Assembly (NCBI GenBank): GCA_964459305.1
Contig: CAYWNA010000433.1
Coordinates: 1 to 6,431 of the forward strand
Direction of reading: 5' to 3'
Source: CAYWNA01 sp964459305
GTDB lineage: Bacteria; Planctomycetota; Planctomycetia; Pirellulales; Pirellulaceae
Length of the DNA stretch: 6,431 bases
Shown here: positions 6,431 through 6,431 of the stretch, piece by piece
Layout of the letters: each line of letters starts with the position of its first letter
Numbering within the stretch: the first letter of the stretch is position 1
Notes under the pieces: generated by a model
The model's input: only the letters and a program-made list of their open reading frames with translations
The model's database searches: none
Told to the model about the DNA's origin: nothing
Translations under genes and position numbers: made by a program

Positions 6431-6431
6431 A

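Overview
The window reads like chromosome from a planctomycete (Pirellulales-like), though this is inferred from gene style and not from a marker gene. The clues are a Tat-exported Gfo/Idh/MocA oxidoreductase beside a Tat-exported amidohydrolase-type protein, a long exported HEAT-repeat protein, an FHA domain fused to an ABC2/ABCG-type transporter, and moderate-to-high GC. No phage, CRISPR, rRNA or tRNA signal was seen.

Layout: the first ~58 bases probably hold the last codons of an upstream gene. A plus-strand pair follows: a secreted HEAT-repeat protein (best start 108, not 69), then 9 bp later a single-polypeptide ABC half-transporter with one clear FHA domain and one possible degenerate FHA-like domain ahead of its ATPase domain. 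A 260-bp convergent intergenic region follows. It carries a compact inverted pair of GTAG-headed hairpins with the architecture of a REP doublet (REPIN/BIME). The left hairpin runs straight into a T5 run and could terminate the plus-strand transcript. On the minus strand lie a Gfo/Idh/MocA-type oxidoreductase with a twin-arginine signal and, upstream of it, a 126-residue protein. The latter looks like the two ends of an amidohydrolase joined in frame with the catalytic middle missing.

Functionally there are two units. The plus-strand pair suggests an export or envelope module: the FHA domain would let phospho-threonine signalling reach the ABC transporter, while the HEAT protein is exported to the side where the transporter shows an unusually acidic 60-residue loop. 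The minus-strand pair suggests exported carbohydrate or small-molecule catabolism, of which only the oxidoreductase looks intact. Substrates cannot be named from the sequence. The most notable items are the REP-like doublet, in which the two arms differ by one compensated base pair, and the internally deleted amidohydrolase.
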